From NCBI GenBank assembly GCA_963810485.1, contig CAWENQ010000004.1:372001-436000 (forward strand): a stretch of DNA of 64,000 bases, in the 5' to 3' direction. How positions within the stretch are numbered: the stretch's first letter is position 1; each line of letters opens with the position of its first letter. Positions 33,502-43,281 of this stretch are shown piece after piece. Below the pieces are notes generated by a model. That model did not search any database and was not told the origin of the DNA. It saw nothing but the letters and a program-made list of their open reading frames with translations. The translations under genes and the position numbers were made by a program. Origin of the DNA: DATKFM01 sp963810485 (GTDB lineage: Bacteria > Pseudomonadota > Alphaproteobacteria > Dongiales > Dongiaceae).

Positions 33502-34635
33502 ATGGATCACAGAGCGGAGGCGCGATTCAAGACGCTGATGCTGAAACATGCCAGCCCCGCGGTCGATCCGCCGAAGCTGGATGCAGCGCATGCCGGACGG
33601 CTGCTGGAGCGAACGGCCAATGTGCCGTTCTTCGCCCATAGCTATTCCTTCTATCGCAGCATGGAGCACGGGTTCGCGCCCCGCGACCTCATCGACTTCG
33701 TCTACATCCACGACCTGCACGGCGCCTGCCTCCATCTCAATGACGGTGGCGACACGTCGGTCGGCAAGATGTCGGGAAAAGACCGGGAGATATTCCGGCG
33801 CCAGCTCGAGGATCTGGGCTTGGCGCTGCATCTGGAGATCAGTTCGACCGAGCGCCGGGAGATCGACCGGGCCATTGACTGCGCCCTCGCGCTGGGCGTC
33901 ACCAACATCAGGCTCTATGCCCGGCATCAGGGCACGCTCGCCGAGGTGATGGAAAGCGTCTATGCGGATCTCGCCTATGCCTGCGAACGCGCCAACAAGC
34001 TCGACCTGCAGTTCGACTACGAACAGCACGAGGATCTCAAGGCTGCGGAGATCGCCGCGATCCTGCAGCGCCTCGGCGACCGCCGCATGAATGCGCTGTT
34101 CGACTACTCCAATTCCCTCAACGCCTATGAGGAGCCGCTGGCGGCGCTGCACATCCTGGCGCCCTATATCCGGCAGGTGCATATCAAGGGCGCGCGCAAG
34201 ACCGTCGAAGGCAATGGCTGGGGCCAGATCGGCGTGCCGCAAGGCTGCGACGAGGACGAGCTGCCGGGTGCCCGGATGCTGCACGACCTGCTGATGCTGG
34301 GCGACGGCAAGCCGCAGGTGATCTGCTTCGCGCTGGAGCAGGAAGTCGACTACTACGCGCCCGCGTTCCGTCTGAAGGATGAACCGCGCGAACCGGTCAT
34401 CCGCTATCGCGAGCCGAGCGAGACGCCGCAGGACAAGAGCAAGTCAACGGAACGGCTGATCGCCGACGAAAGGCGATGGGCGGTGCAGCAGCTGAACTGG
34501 AACCGCGCTTTGGTCGCGACTTTTCGCGAGCTCGCTCTGCAAGTCGCGCCCGAAAAGCGCGGCCGCGACCTGCCCTCGGTCGTGAGCCTGCCGGAGGCAA
34601 ACTACGCGATGAAGAATGTGACTCGAGTGGCTTGA
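33502..34635 (+). CDS. Xylose isomerase-like TIM-barrel protein
   Basis: The 377-residue protein looks like the AP-endonuclease-2/sugar-isomerase barrel: 'NVPFFAHSYSFYRSMEHG', 'FVYIHDLHGACLHLNDGG', 'LEISSTERREIDRAIDCALA', 'RMNALFDYSNSLNAYEEPLA', 'YIRQVHIKGARKTVEG' and 'CFALEQEVDYYAPAFRL'. The Glu and His/Asp at strand ends fit a metal-binding epimerase or isomerase, but the substrate is not evident. I start at ATG 33502, with GAGGGGC upstream. Neighbours give no clue. Confidence 0.7.
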   Translation: MDHRAEARFKTLMLKHASPAVDPPKLDAAHAGRLLERTANVPFFAHSYSFYRSMEHGFAPRDLIDFVYIHDLHGACLHLNDGGDTSVGKMSGKDREIFRRQLEDLGLALHLEISSTERREIDRAIDCALALGVTNIRLYARHQGTLAEVMESVYADLAYACERANKLDLQFDYEQHEDLKAAEIAAILQRLGDRRMNALFDYSNSLNAYEEPLAALHILAPYIRQVHIKGARKTVEGNGWGQIGVPQGCDEDELPGARMLHDLLMLGDGKPQVICFALEQEVDYYAPAFRLKDEPREPVIRYREPSETPQDKSKSTERLIADERRWAVQQLNWNRALVATFRELALQVAPEKRGRDLPSVVSLPEANYAMKNVTRVA

Positions 34636-34714
34636 ACCCGGCAGCCGTCCGTACGGATTCGTACGCTACTGAAAATTGACAATGCCACGATAGCGGCACT
34701 TAGAATCCGGAGCG

Positions 34715-35083
34715 ATGGTCGGGCCGGTGCTGAAAAACTGCCGAATTCTGCTTGTCGAGGACGAGCCGGTGCTCGCGCTTGAACTCGTCTCGATTCTTGA
34801 GGATGAAGGCGCCATCGTCGTTGCGGTGGCGCAATGCGTAGCGTCAGCCCTCGATTCCGTACGCGAGTACTGGATCAACTGCGCGCTTCTCGACATCGAC
34901 CTGAAAGGCGAAACCTCGTATCCCGTCGCGGACGCGCTTTCAGAACTCAATTTGCCGTTTGCGTTTGTGACGGGTTACACGGAGTCCGCACCGCCCCAGC
35001 GGCACATCCATCGGCCTGTTATCAACAAGCCGTTCAGTGCGACGCACGTCGTTGAGGCCGTCGCGATCATGGCGTGGCGGTAG
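34715..35083 (+). CDS. Single-domain response regulator
   Basis: The 122-residue receiver domain has the acidic pair in 'CRILLVEDEPVLALELVSIL', phospho-acceptor Asp60 in 'INCALLDIDLKGE', Thr86 and Lys105 in 'INKPFSATHV'. It has no output domain, like the FixJ-receiver-type proteins common in alphaproteobacteria. No histidine kinase is adjacent. Confidence 0.88.
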   Translation: MVGPVLKNCRILLVEDEPVLALELVSILEDEGAIVVAVAQCVASALDSVREYWINCALLDIDLKGETSYPVADALSELNLPFAFVTGYTESAPPQRHIHRPVINKPFSATHVVEAVAIMAWR

Positions 35084-35127
35084 CGGTGACGAGCGGCAGT
35101 CCATCGGAATAAGCCGGGACATGCCTA

Positions 35128-35868
35128 TCAGGGTTGCTCAGGCTTCGGCTTCCATTCGCGTGCCTTCCGCTTAGCGTCGGCGATTTGTTTCGATGTCATC
35201 TTGCTGGCAAAGCTATTGCGGAATTTAGTCGCGTCCTTGAAACCGGCAACCGCAGCCAAGTCGCACCACATATGCGCAAGCACCAAGTCTTGCGGGACTC
35301 CGCGGCCGTTGGCGTACATGACGCAAAGGCCGGCCTGAGCCGCGCCAAATCCCTGATCGGCAGCCTTGCGATACCAGGTCACCGCTTCTTTGTAATCCAG
35401 GGTCACGCCCTGGCCCTTCGCATACGCCACGCCGAGATTATGCTGGCATTGGACGAAGCCTTGATCGGCGGACTTGCGGGCCCAGCTCGCCGCTTCATCG
35501 TAGTTTCGCGGCACACCGAGACCGGAATAGTAGGCAGTCGCGACGCGGCACTGGGCCTCGGCCAATCCCTGATCGGCAGCCTTGCGATACCAAGCTGTCG
35601 CTGTTTTTTGATCCTGGGGAACGCCCTGACCGGTGGAATACATCGCACCAAGCGCGTTCTGGGCCGCGGCATTTCCCTTTTGGGCAAGACGGCGGCACGC
35701 GGACACCGCCTTGGAAGCGTCAGCAGCGACTAGTGCGTTTGCATTCGCGCAATCTTCGAAATCGCCAGCCACGACTGACGTTGACAAAGCGGTTATCGCC
35801 ATCACCGCGGAGAACACAAAAGGTATTATGAGTTTCACTGGCCGGTGCGCTTTGTTTCTGCCGCCCAA
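35128..35868 (-). CDS. Secreted Sel1-repeat protein
   Basis: The 246-residue protein has an N-terminal hydrophobic export segment ('LIIPFVFSAVMAITALSTSV') and four or five Sel1-like repeats such as 'GNAAAQNALGAMYSTGQGVP', 'GLAEAQCRVATAYYSGLGVP' and 'GFVQCQHNLGVAYAKGQGVT'. Such solenoids mediate protein contacts, often in the envelope. It ends with a Lys-rich tail. No partner gene is evident. Confidence 0.85.
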   Translation of the reverse strand: MGGRNKAHRPVKLIIPFVFSAVMAITALSTSVVAGDFEDCANANALVAADASKAVSACRRLAQKGNAAAQNALGAMYSTGQGVPQDQKTATAWYRKAADQGLAEAQCRVATAYYSGLGVPRNYDEAASWARKSADQGFVQCQHNLGVAYAKGQGVTLDYKEAVTWYRKAADQGFGAAQAGLCVMYANGRGVPQDLVLAHMWCDLAAVAGFKDATKFRNSFASKMTSKQIADAKRKAREWKPKPEQP

Positions 35869-36002
35869 ATGCGCTTCAACTCCGACACGCCCTCGCCGCC
35901 CCAGTCCGGCACGGCATCGGAGAGAGCTGAGATCCTGTTGAGGAACCGTTCTGGGACAACGTTCCTCCAGCCCGCCACCGATCTGTTGCTATTTGATTTT
36001 AC

Positions 36003-36078
36003 TGGCGACCCCACGGGGATTCGAACCCCGGTTTGCGCCGTGAGAGGGCGCCGTCCTGGGCCTCTAGACGATGGGGTC
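36003..36078 (-). tRNA. tRNA-Glu(CTC)
   Basis: On the minus strand the sequence starts GACCCCATCGTCTAGAGGCC and folds as a standard tRNA: anticodon arm GCGCC-CTCTCAC-GGCGC with anticodon CTC (Glu), T-arm CGGGGTTCGAATCCCCG, acceptor GACCCCA with its 3' partner, and an encoded CCA. Confidence 0.95.
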
Positions 36079-36215
36079 GTGCCGGAGGCCGAAGGGCCCT
36101 GACTTAGTGGAAGGGCGGCGCAGGATCAAGCCCTTTCCGGCCGCGGCTAAGTGGCACCACGCGGAAAGCGTTGAAACTACGGGATTTCGTGAGATGGAAA
36201 GGACGCCGGGGCAGC

Positions 36216-37271
36216 CTACGCCGTCATCGTCACAGGGCCGCCGATTGCGAGTTGCTGGGCGGCGGTGACGAAGGCGTCCACGGCGGTCACGTCGGTGTTA
36301 TAGGCTGTCACCAGCCGGATCGTGCGCACGCCGCCTTCGCGGTAGAAGCCGAAGCCAGCATGCTCGAGGCCGTCGATCACCCGGTGCGGCAGGGTGACGA
36401 ACAGCAGGTTCGCCTCGCGGGGATGCACCAGCCGGCAACCCTGGATCTTGGCCAGCCCGTCGGCCATGCGCCGCGCCATGGCGTTGGCATGGCGCGCATT
36501 GCGCAGCCAGAGATCGTCGGTGAGATAGGCTTCCATCTGCGCGCTGACGAAGCGCATCTTCGAGAACAGATGCCCGCCGCGCTTCCGGCGGAAGGCCACG
36601 GTCGCCGCCATCGCGGGATCGAAGAAGATCATCGCCTCGGCCGCCATGGCGCCGTTCTTGGTAGCGCCCAGGGACAGCACATCGACGCCAGCGCGCCAAG
36701 TGGCATCGGCTGGCGAGCAGTTCAAGGACACCAGCGCATTGGCGAAGCGCGTGCCGTCCATATGCACCAGAAGGCGATGGGCGTGGGCGATCTCGGCCAG
36801 GGCGCGGAGCTCCTCGATGCGGTAGACGGTGCCGCATTCCGTCGCCTGGGTCAGGCTCAGCACCGCCGGCTGGGAATGATGCACGTTGCCGCGCCATTCC
36901 TGCGCCAGGACCGCATTCAATACCGGCGGCGTCAGCTTGGCGCCGGAGCCGCCCAGGGGGATCAGCTTGGCGCCGCCGGTAAACAGCTCGGGCGCGCCGC
37001 ATTCATCCACATGGATATGGGCCTGCTCGTGGCAGTAGATGGCGCCGAAGGGCGGCGTGATGGCCGACAGCGCCAGCGAATTGGCCGCGGTGCCGGTCGC
37101 CACCGGAAACGTGGCGACGCTGCGCTCGAAGATATCGGCGACGCGCTGCTCCAGGCGCTTGGTAACCTCGTCCATGCCGTAGGGCATGGCGGGGCCGCTA
37201 TTGGCCCGCTCAAGCGCCGCCATGATCTCCGGCGCGATGGTCGTGACGTTGTCGCTGCAGAAGTTATGCAT
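36216..37271 (-). CDS. ltaE: Low-specificity L-threonine aldolase (PLP beta-eliminating lyase family)
   Basis: It cleaves L-threonine/allo-threonine to glycine and acetaldehyde. The 351-residue protein shows 'NFCSDNVTTIAPEIMAAL', 'FPVATGTAANSLALSAI', 'HLLVHMDGTRFANAL'-type Asp strand near residue 170, and the PLP lysine in 'SLGATKNGAMAAEA' (Lys205). Length is typical. It follows tRNA-Glu on the same strand. Substrate stereospecificity cannot be read from sequence. Confidence 0.88.
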   Translation of the reverse strand: MHNFCSDNVTTIAPEIMAALERANSGPAMPYGMDEVTKRLEQRVADIFERSVATFPVATGTAANSLALSAITPPFGAIYCHEQAHIHVDECGAPELFTGGAKLIPLGGSGAKLTPPVLNAVLAQEWRGNVHHSQPAVLSLTQATECGTVYRIEELRALAEIAHAHRLLVHMDGTRFANALVSLNCSPADATWRAGVDVLSLGATKNGAMAAEAMIFFDPAMAATVAFRRKRGGHLFSKMRFVSAQMEAYLTDDLWLRNARHANAMARRMADGLAKIQGCRLVHPREANLLFVTLPHRVIDGLEHAGFGFYREGGVRTIRLVTAYNTDVTAVDAFVTAAQQLAIGGPVTMTA

Positions 37272-37302
37272 GATCCCCGCACAATCCTAAGACGCCCGGC
37301 CC

Positions 37303-37659
37303 CTAGGGGCTCGGGACAAAATTGAGCCGGCCGGTGACGGCGCCGGACCGGATGTCGATGACCAGCAGCTGGTCGCAGCGGCCGCCAGTGCCCAGCCTGA
37401 CGATCAGCCGGTTGCCCTCGGCCCGCGTTTCCACGATCGAACAGCCGGCGGGAATGGGCACCGAGGCTTCGCCGAACCCCCCGCCTGCAGCCGCCGGTTT
37501 TTCGCCTTCGCCCAGATTACTCAACCTGGTGGCGATGGTCACGCCCACCACCACCATGCCGGCGACGATCAGCAGGCCCATGAAGATGACAAGGGCCAGC
37601 AGCATCCGTAGGTTGGACCGGGATTCGGCTTTCGGGCGCGGGGATTCGGTATTGGACAT
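37303..37659 (-). CDS. Single-pass membrane protein (DUF6476-like), unknown function
   Basis: The ~118-residue product has a charged N-terminus, one membrane helix ('MLLALVIFMGLLIVAGMVVV') and a periplasmic beta-like tail 'IPAGCSIVETRAEGNRLIVR...LVIDIRSGAVTGRLNF'. Small proteins of this design lie next to rluD in many alphaproteobacteria. Start ATG 37659 is chosen because the frame continuing to 37695 runs into the divergent rluD start at 37666. Confidence 0.65.
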   Translation of the reverse strand: MSNTESPRPKAESRSNLRMLLALVIFMGLLIVAGMVVVGVTIATRLSNLGEGEKPAAAGGGFGEASVPIPAGCSIVETRAEGNRLIVRLGTGGRCDQLLVIDIRSGAVTGRLNFVPSP

Positions 37660-37665
37660 CGATCT

Positions 37666-38640
37666 ATGCCAGGGAATGACGAGCCAGCGCAGCATCAGGT
37701 AACCGCCGGCCCGTCCCAGGCCGGCGAACGGCTGGACCGTCTGCTGGCCGGCACCCTGCCGGACCTGTCGCGGAGCCGCCTCAAGAACCTGATCATCGAG
37801 GGCCGCGTCCGCCTGGGCGAGGCGACCTTAAGAGACCCCTCCCACCGGGTCAAACCCGGGCAAATATTCACGATTTCCATCCCGCCGGCCCGCGAAGCCA
37901 AGCCTGCCGGCCAGGCGATTGCCCTGGATGTCGTCTTCGAGGACGACGACTTGATCGTGGTCAACAAGCCGGCGGGCATGGTGGTGCATCCGGCGCCGGG
38001 CAATCCCGACGCCACGCTGGTGAACGCGCTGATCGCCCATTGCGGCGCCTCGCTCTCGGGCATCGGCGGCGTGCTGCGGCCGGGCATCGTCCACCGCCTG
38101 GACAAGGACACCAGCGGCCTGATCGTGGCGGCGAAGAACGACGCGGCCCACCGGGCGTTGTCGGCCGCCTTTGCCGCTCATGATATCGAGCGCGCCTATA
38201 TGGCCGTGGTCTGGGGCGTGCCGGCGCGGCCTCAGGGCGAAATCACCGGGAATATCGGCCGCCATCCGGTGGACAGGAAGCGGATGGCGATCGTGAAGCG
38301 CGGCGGCAAGCCCGCCCTCACCCGCTATAAGGTGATGCGCCGCCTCGGCCGCGGCGCGAGCCTGGTGGAATGCCGGCTGGCCACCGGACGGACCCACCAG
38401 ATCCGGGTCCATCTGGCGGCGCTCGGCCATCCCGTCATCGGCGATCCCGTCTATGGCCGCTCCACCCCGGCCCGGCTTGCCGCCCTGGAACCGGCCGCGC
38501 GGGCAGCGGTTAGGTCTTTTGGGCGCCAAGCGTTGCACGCCTATCTGCTCGGTTTTTTGCATCCGCGAACGGGGATTCCGGTCCGCTGGGAGGGACAACT
38601 CCCCCAGGATATTATAAGCCTGATCAATAGTTTAGAATGA
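37666..38640 (+). CDS. rluD: RluA-family 23S rRNA pseudouridine synthase
   Basis: RluD isomerises uridines in helix 69 of 23S rRNA. The 324-residue protein has an N-terminal S4 domain ('GERLDRLLAGTLPDLSRSRL'), then the catalytic domain with Asp146 in 'GIVHRLDKDTSGLIVAAKND', 'NKPAGMVVHPAPGN', 'TGRTHQIRVHLAALGHPVIGD' and 'RQALHAYLLGFLHP'. The exact target (RluD versus RluC/RluA) is assigned by length, S4 domain and its place beside rpoH, a frequent alphaproteobacterial arrangement. Confidence 0.9.
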   Translation: MPGNDEPAQHQVTAGPSQAGERLDRLLAGTLPDLSRSRLKNLIIEGRVRLGEATLRDPSHRVKPGQIFTISIPPAREAKPAGQAIALDVVFEDDDLIVVNKPAGMVVHPAPGNPDATLVNALIAHCGASLSGIGGVLRPGIVHRLDKDTSGLIVAAKNDAAHRALSAAFAAHDIERAYMAVVWGVPARPQGEITGNIGRHPVDRKRMAIVKRGGKPALTRYKVMRRLGRGASLVECRLATGRTHQIRVHLAALGHPVIGDPVYGRSTPARLAALEPAARAAVRSFGRQALHAYLLGFLHPRTGIPVRWEGQLPQDIISLINSLE

Positions 38641-38761
38641 TTGTAATCAAGGCCCTATTCTTGACTAAATTGGTCTGATATACTTGATTGCGGAAATCGG
38701 GGGGCCATCTTAACGGGTTGGCCGAGTCGGCCGATCCGACCGGTCACTCAGGGAGCGTTCA

Positions 38762-39655
38762 ATGGCTGCAGCCACCAGTACTCGTAATCTTCCGACGGTC
38801 GTCTCCGAGAGCAATCTCACCCGCTACCTCCAGGAGATCCGCAAGTTCCCCATGCTTGAGCCGCAAGAGGAATACATGCTGGCCAAGGGCTGGCGCGAGC
38901 ATGGCGAAGTCGAGTCGGCCCACAAGCTGGTCACCAGCCATCTGCGCCTGGTGGCGAAGATCGCCATGGGCTATCGCGGCTATGGCCTGCCGCTCAACGA
39001 GCTGATCTCCGAAGGCAATGTCGGCATGATGCAGGCGGTGAAGCGCTTCGAGCCGGAGCGCGGCTTCCGCCTGGCCACCTATGCCATGTGGTGGATCCGC
39101 GCCGCCATCCAGGAATACATCCTGCACTCCTGGTCTCTGGTGAAGATGGGCACGACCGCCGCGCAGAAGAAGCTGTTTTTCAACCTGCGCAAGATGAAGA
39201 ACCAGATCAAGGCCGTCGAAGAGGGCGACCTGACGCCGGAGCATGTGACGAAGATCGCCACCGAGCTCAATGTCGCCGAGGATGATGTCGTGCAGATGAA
39301 CCGCCGCCTCGCCGCGCCGGATCATTCGCTGAATGCGCCGCTGCGCATCGATGGCGATGGCGAGTGGCAGGACTGGCTGGTCGACGAGACCGCGAGCCAG
39401 GAGATCACGCTGTCGGAGTCGCAAGAACTTTCCCAGCGCAAGAAGCTGCTGGAGAAGGCATTGAAGGTGCTGAACCCGCGCGAACGGCGCATCCTGATGG
39501 AGCGGCGCCTGAAAGAAGAGCCGACCACGCTCGAGGACCTGTCGAAGGAATACAATATCAGCCGGGAGCGCGTGCGGCAGATCGAAGTGCGCGCGTTCGA
39601 GAAGCTGCAGAAGGCGATTCGCAACTCCGCCATCGAGCAGCGGCTGACGACCTAA
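38762..39655 (+). CDS. rpoH: RNA polymerase sigma-32 (heat-shock) factor
   Basis: RpoH directs transcription of chaperone and protease genes. The 297-residue sigma-70-family protein has region 2 'AHKLVTSHLRLVAKIAMGYRGYGLPLNELISEGNVGMMQAVKRFEP' (38930-39060), 'YAMWWIRAAIQEYILHSWSL', the RpoH box 'QKKLFFNLRKMK', and region 4 'LKEEPTTLEDLSKEYNISRERVRQIE'. The 121 bases upstream include an AT-rich stretch with TTGACT (38661) and TATACT (38679), though only 12 bases apart, so a promoter there cannot be assigned confidently. Confidence 0.96.
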   Translation: MAAATSTRNLPTVVSESNLTRYLQEIRKFPMLEPQEEYMLAKGWREHGEVESAHKLVTSHLRLVAKIAMGYRGYGLPLNELISEGNVGMMQAVKRFEPERGFRLATYAMWWIRAAIQEYILHSWSLVKMGTTAAQKKLFFNLRKMKNQIKAVEEGDLTPEHVTKIATELNVAEDDVVQMNRRLAAPDHSLNAPLRIDGDGEWQDWLVDETASQEITLSESQELSQRKKLLEKALKVLNPRERRILMERRLKEEPTTLEDLSKEYNISRERVRQIEVRAFEKLQKAIRNSAIEQRLTT

Positions 39656-39688
39656 CAGATCGACGTACAGACCGCGAGAAGGAAAGCA

Positions 39689-39712
39689 AAGGGCGCCCCT
39701 CGGGGCGCCCTT
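39689..39712 (+). terminator. rpoH terminator hairpin
   Basis: A perfect 11-bp GC-rich inverted repeat (39689-39699 with 39702-39712) lies 34 bases after the rpoH stop; the T-run after it is short (TTAACC). Confidence 0.7.
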
Positions 39713-39862
39713 AACCATTTCGGATTCCCAGAATATTCCTGCCGGCGATGGCCGGCGGACGGGCATCCCGCCGGCAAACATCCGGAGAGCTTCCTGTCGG
39801 CGGAAGCACCGGTGCCGCGCGGTGCGGCGTCCGGCGCTGCCGGCATATCCTGGGAGATTAAC

Positions 39863-41497
39863 GTGAAAAGGCCATTCCTGGCGGCTACGGCCGTCGCCCT
39901 CTTCCTGCCGGCGGCGCAACTCAGCGCGGCCGAACTCACGGCGCGCGCGCCGATCAGCAACGTGATCGTCTATCCGGACCGCGCCGAAGTCACCCGCAGC
40001 ATCGAGGTCAGGGTTCCCGAGGGCTCGACCACCCTGATCGTGCCTGGATTGCCGGCCGATATTGTTCCGCAGTCGATCCGGGTCTTCGGTGAGGCCGATG
40101 GCGGCGTGCAAGTGACGACGATCGCCACGGAGCTGGTGCGGGCGGAGATCGTGCCCTTCAAGCCCGACCCAAAGATCGAAGCCGAAATCCAGGCGCTGCT
40201 GAAGCAGAAACCGCCGATCGAGGACCGGATCGCGTTGGCGCAGATGCAATGCGATTACTACAAGCTGCTGCTGGCGGAGGCGCCGCAGGTCTCCGACAAG
40301 GAGCTGATCAAGTCGCTGGACCCGCAGCAATGGGACAGCGTTTGGTCCAAGCTGAGCGCCAAGCTGGCGCAGGCGCAGGACACGATCCGAGTGGCAAGAT
40401 CGGAATTGCAGGCGATCGACGACGAGATCAGCCGGGCATCGGGAACGGCAGAAACCGGACCGAGACCAAGCCGATCGAGCGCCCGACGCTCGCCGCCCAT
40501 GTCGGCGTCGATGCGGACAGTGCCGCGACCGCCAAGCTTCGCATCTCCTATCAGATAGCGGGCGTTTCCTGGCAGCCCTTCTACCATGCCAGCCTGAACT
40601 CCGGGACCGGCGAGGTTGCGCTGGTCCAATATGGCGAAGTGCGTCAGCACACCGGCGAGGATTGGCGCGGCGTTTCGCTGGTCCTGTCGACCGCGCGGCC
40701 TGCCGTCGGCGCGGTCCTGCCGGAACTGACGACTTGGCGCCTGCAGGACTATCTCCTGCAACGTTCGAAGGAAGAGATGTCAAGGATCGGGATTGGTTCG
40801 GATATTGCTGGCGGGCTTGCGCCTCCTGAGGCCGTAGCAATTCAGCCTTCCGTAGCGCAGATCGCGGCAACCGAATTCGCCGCGGAGTACCGAATCCCTG
40901 GAAAGGTCGACCTGGTCTCCGGCGCTGATGCACAGCGCGTTGCCATTGCCGAGCATCGGCTGAAGAGCCATCTGGCGGCACGCGTCGTGCCGAAAATCTC
41001 TCTGCAAGCCCATCTCTATGCCACGGCCGCCTATGACGGCCGGGATCCGCTGCTGCCCGGAGCCCTCACCGTCTTCCGCGACGGCGCCTTGCTGGGAACC
41101 AGTACCCTGCCGCTGCTGCGCCCGCAGGAGGAGTTCCATCTGGGCTTCGGCGCCGACGACAAGATTCGCATCGACCATACCGAAACGCCGGTCGACCCCG
41201 AAGCCGCCGGCATCTTCGGCGACAAGCGCCGGATCGAACGCCAGTTCGTGACGACGATCGCCAACTATCATCAGCAGCCGATCGACATCACCCTGCTGGA
41301 TCAACTACCGGTCAGCAGCAGCGAAATCGATCGAGGTGGAGCTGACACGCAACACGACGCCGGCTTCCGAAATGAAATGGCAGGATCAGGAGGGCGTGAT
41401 CGCCTGGACCGGCACTTATGCGCCGGCCGAGGAGAAGGCAATCAACTTCGGCTACACGATCACCTATCCGCAGGAGATGGTGATCGGCGGCATGTGA
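39863..41497 (+). pseudogene. DUF4139 domain protein, exported, disrupted by two frameshifts
   Basis: GTG 39863 (GGGAG upstream) begins VKRPFLAATAVALFLPAAQL, a signal peptide. It continues 'PISNVIVYPDRAEVTRSIEV', the mucoidy-inhibitor/DUF4140 N-terminus, and a coiled segment. Near 40440 the frame shifts into 'AKLRISYQIAGVSWQPFYHA' and 'EDWRGVSLVLSTARP' (DUF4139). Near 41325 it shifts again into 'IEVELTRNTTPASEMKWQDQ' and 'INFGYTITYPQEMVIGGM' ending at 41497. All pieces of the family are present in order, so the gene is full-length but broken in this sequence. Function of the family is unknown. Confidence 0.75.
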
Positions 41498-41581
41498 TTG
41501 AGCACCTGGTCGCGCGTTTCTAGCTTGGAAGCGCGCTGCCTGGTCCTATTCGGCGCCGCCGATATCAAGCGCATACGGCAC

Positions 41582-41610
41582 GTCTCTCCCCCACTCCGTG
41601 GGGGAGAGAC
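41582..41610. terminator. Bidirectional hairpin between convergent genes
   Basis: A perfect 12-bp stem (41582-41593 with 41599-41610) and CTCCG loop sits between the DUF4139 gene and the convergent TPR gene; no clear T-run. Confidence 0.6.
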
Positions 41611-41633
41611 GCCATTACAGTTACGCTCGAGAG

Positions 41634-43034
41634 TTACGCCGCCTGTTGCAGCGCCGCGGTGCGGTTGGATTGCGCGGCGGCGCGGGCCTTGTCGGCGGCC
41701 GGGCGATCGCCCAAGCCGTCCAGCGACCGCGCCGTCAGGATCCAGTTGAACGGGCTGGAGGGCTTCAGCTCCGTGCGTTCGGCCGCCAGCTCGCGGGCCA
41801 GCCGCGACCGGTTGCCGCGCAACGCCGCCTCTATCAAGGTGAGGCTGAGCACGTCACGCTGCGCATGGCTGCCGCCGAAGCGGTTGGCGATCGGCCGCAC
41901 CGGCAACAACAGATCGGCGGTCTTGCTGTAATCACCGGCGGCATAGGACGCGATCGCCTGGCAGACCGGCAGTCCGACATCGCGGGTCATCATGGCGTTG
42001 GTGTCGCCATTCTGCGCCCGCTGCTCCATGTTCTTCAGCAGCGTCTTGGCTGCGGCGGAGCGTCCGTCGCCGATGAACGACATCATCGCGTGCATGTCGT
42101 TGAAGGCGTAGTTGAGATCGCCCGTGCGGGCTTCCCACTTGTCCGCCAGCTCGTTCCAGCGATTGCCGACATCGATATCCCGCAGGTGCAGGCGCCAGAG
42201 CAGCGCCGTGCCGTCCAGCATCTCCATCGGCAGGTTCGAACCGGTGTTCCGGATGCGGGTGTCGTAGAGGTCGAGCACCCGGTCGAACTCGCCGAGATCC
42301 AGATGATAGAGCGCCAGATGCCACCAATTGTGGAAGGCGAAACCGTTGTCGGGCGCCCAGTCGCCGATCCGCTGGGTCATGAACTTGATACCGTCGGCCT
42401 GGCGGCCCTGCATCTCCATGACGTGGGCCGCCGCATGGACTGCCCAGGGATCGCGCTTGTTGAGGTCGAGCGCCTTGCGCGCCCGGTCCTCGGCCCGGGC
42501 ATAGTCGCCCATCTCTTCCAGACCGAAGGCGTGCATGCCCAGCACATAACCGTAGCCGGGCGTTTCCTCGTTCCAGAACGGCAGCACCCGCGCCACGCGG
42601 TCGCGAAGTTGCACGGCATGGCCAAGCAGGAAGTCGCCGAGATGGGCGATCTGCAACGCCAGCCCGTCGAGCGGGTAGTCCTCGAGGATCTTGCCGTAGC
42701 GGGTCATGCTGCCGGCGTAGTCGCCGTCGAGCCAGGCACGTGCCGCCGCCATGTGCTGGCGCTCGCGGTCATTGGCCTTGGGCGCAAGGGCCTCAAGCCG
42801 TTCCACCGTGCTCTTGAGCTCCGATTCGAAATTGCGGTCGGTGGCAGAGACGATCAGCGCCGCTCGCAGGCAAAGTCCCATGATGAACTCGGGATCTTCC
42901 GCCAGCGCCGAATCGATGGTTGCGAATGGATCGTTGAAGTAGCCTAGGAAGAGGTCGGCCGCTCGCTCGTACTTCTCGAGCGACGCCCGGTTGGTGGTCG
43001 AAACGGGGACACCGCGAATGTCCGTCAGTGACAT
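41634..43034 (-). CDS. TTC38-like tetratricopeptide repeat protein
   Basis: The 466-residue all-helical protein starts MSLTDIRGVPVSTTNRASLE (GGAGGA upstream; an ATG at 43064 is possible but lacks a site). Motifs 'FNDPFATIDSALAEDPEF', 'LGMHAFGLEEMGDYARAEDRARKALDLNKRDPWAVHAAAHVMEMQ' (42395-42530) and 'AFHNWWHLALYHLDLGEFDRVLDLYD' match the TTC38 group found in bacteria and animals, whose role is unknown. It is divergent from a SARP-type regulator 247 bases away, which may control it. Confidence 0.82.
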   Translation of the reverse strand: MSLTDIRGVPVSTTNRASLEKYERAADLFLGYFNDPFATIDSALAEDPEFIMGLCLRAALIVSATDRNFESELKSTVERLEALAPKANDRERQHMAAARAWLDGDYAGSMTRYGKILEDYPLDGLALQIAHLGDFLLGHAVQLRDRVARVLPFWNEETPGYGYVLGMHAFGLEEMGDYARAEDRARKALDLNKRDPWAVHAAAHVMEMQGRQADGIKFMTQRIGDWAPDNGFAFHNWWHLALYHLDLGEFDRVLDLYDTRIRNTGSNLPMEMLDGTALLWRLHLRDIDVGNRWNELADKWEARTGDLNYAFNDMHAMMSFIGDGRSAAAKTLLKNMEQRAQNGDTNAMMTRDVGLPVCQAIASYAAGDYSKTADLLLPVRPIANRFGGSHAQRDVLSLTLIEAALRGNRSRLARELAAERTELKPSSPFNWILTARSLDGLGDRPAADKARAAAQSNRTAALQQAA

Positions 43035-43281
43035 GGAATTCTTCCTCCGAATTTCCGTCGCCATGATAGTTCTTTCTAAGTTTGAGTGCTTGGTCTATGC
43101 GCAAGCCCATTGGCCTGTGGGACCGGGAACCTATGTCGGCGGCGTCATTGAAGCGTGATAAAGCCCACTCTAACCCGTCACAAGCGGGGAACGAATCTTT
43201 CCTTTTTAGCCGGTTCGCGATAACTATAGCCTTGGCGTAAGGCTGGCGATAGACCGCGCCGACGGCTCCCACTCTCTGGAA

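Noticed and set aside
38759..40981. A 740-codon minus-strand frame across rpoH and the DUF4139 gene
   Set aside because: rpoH is certain on the other strand; the frame is Arg/Gly/Ala-rich with no recognisable domain.
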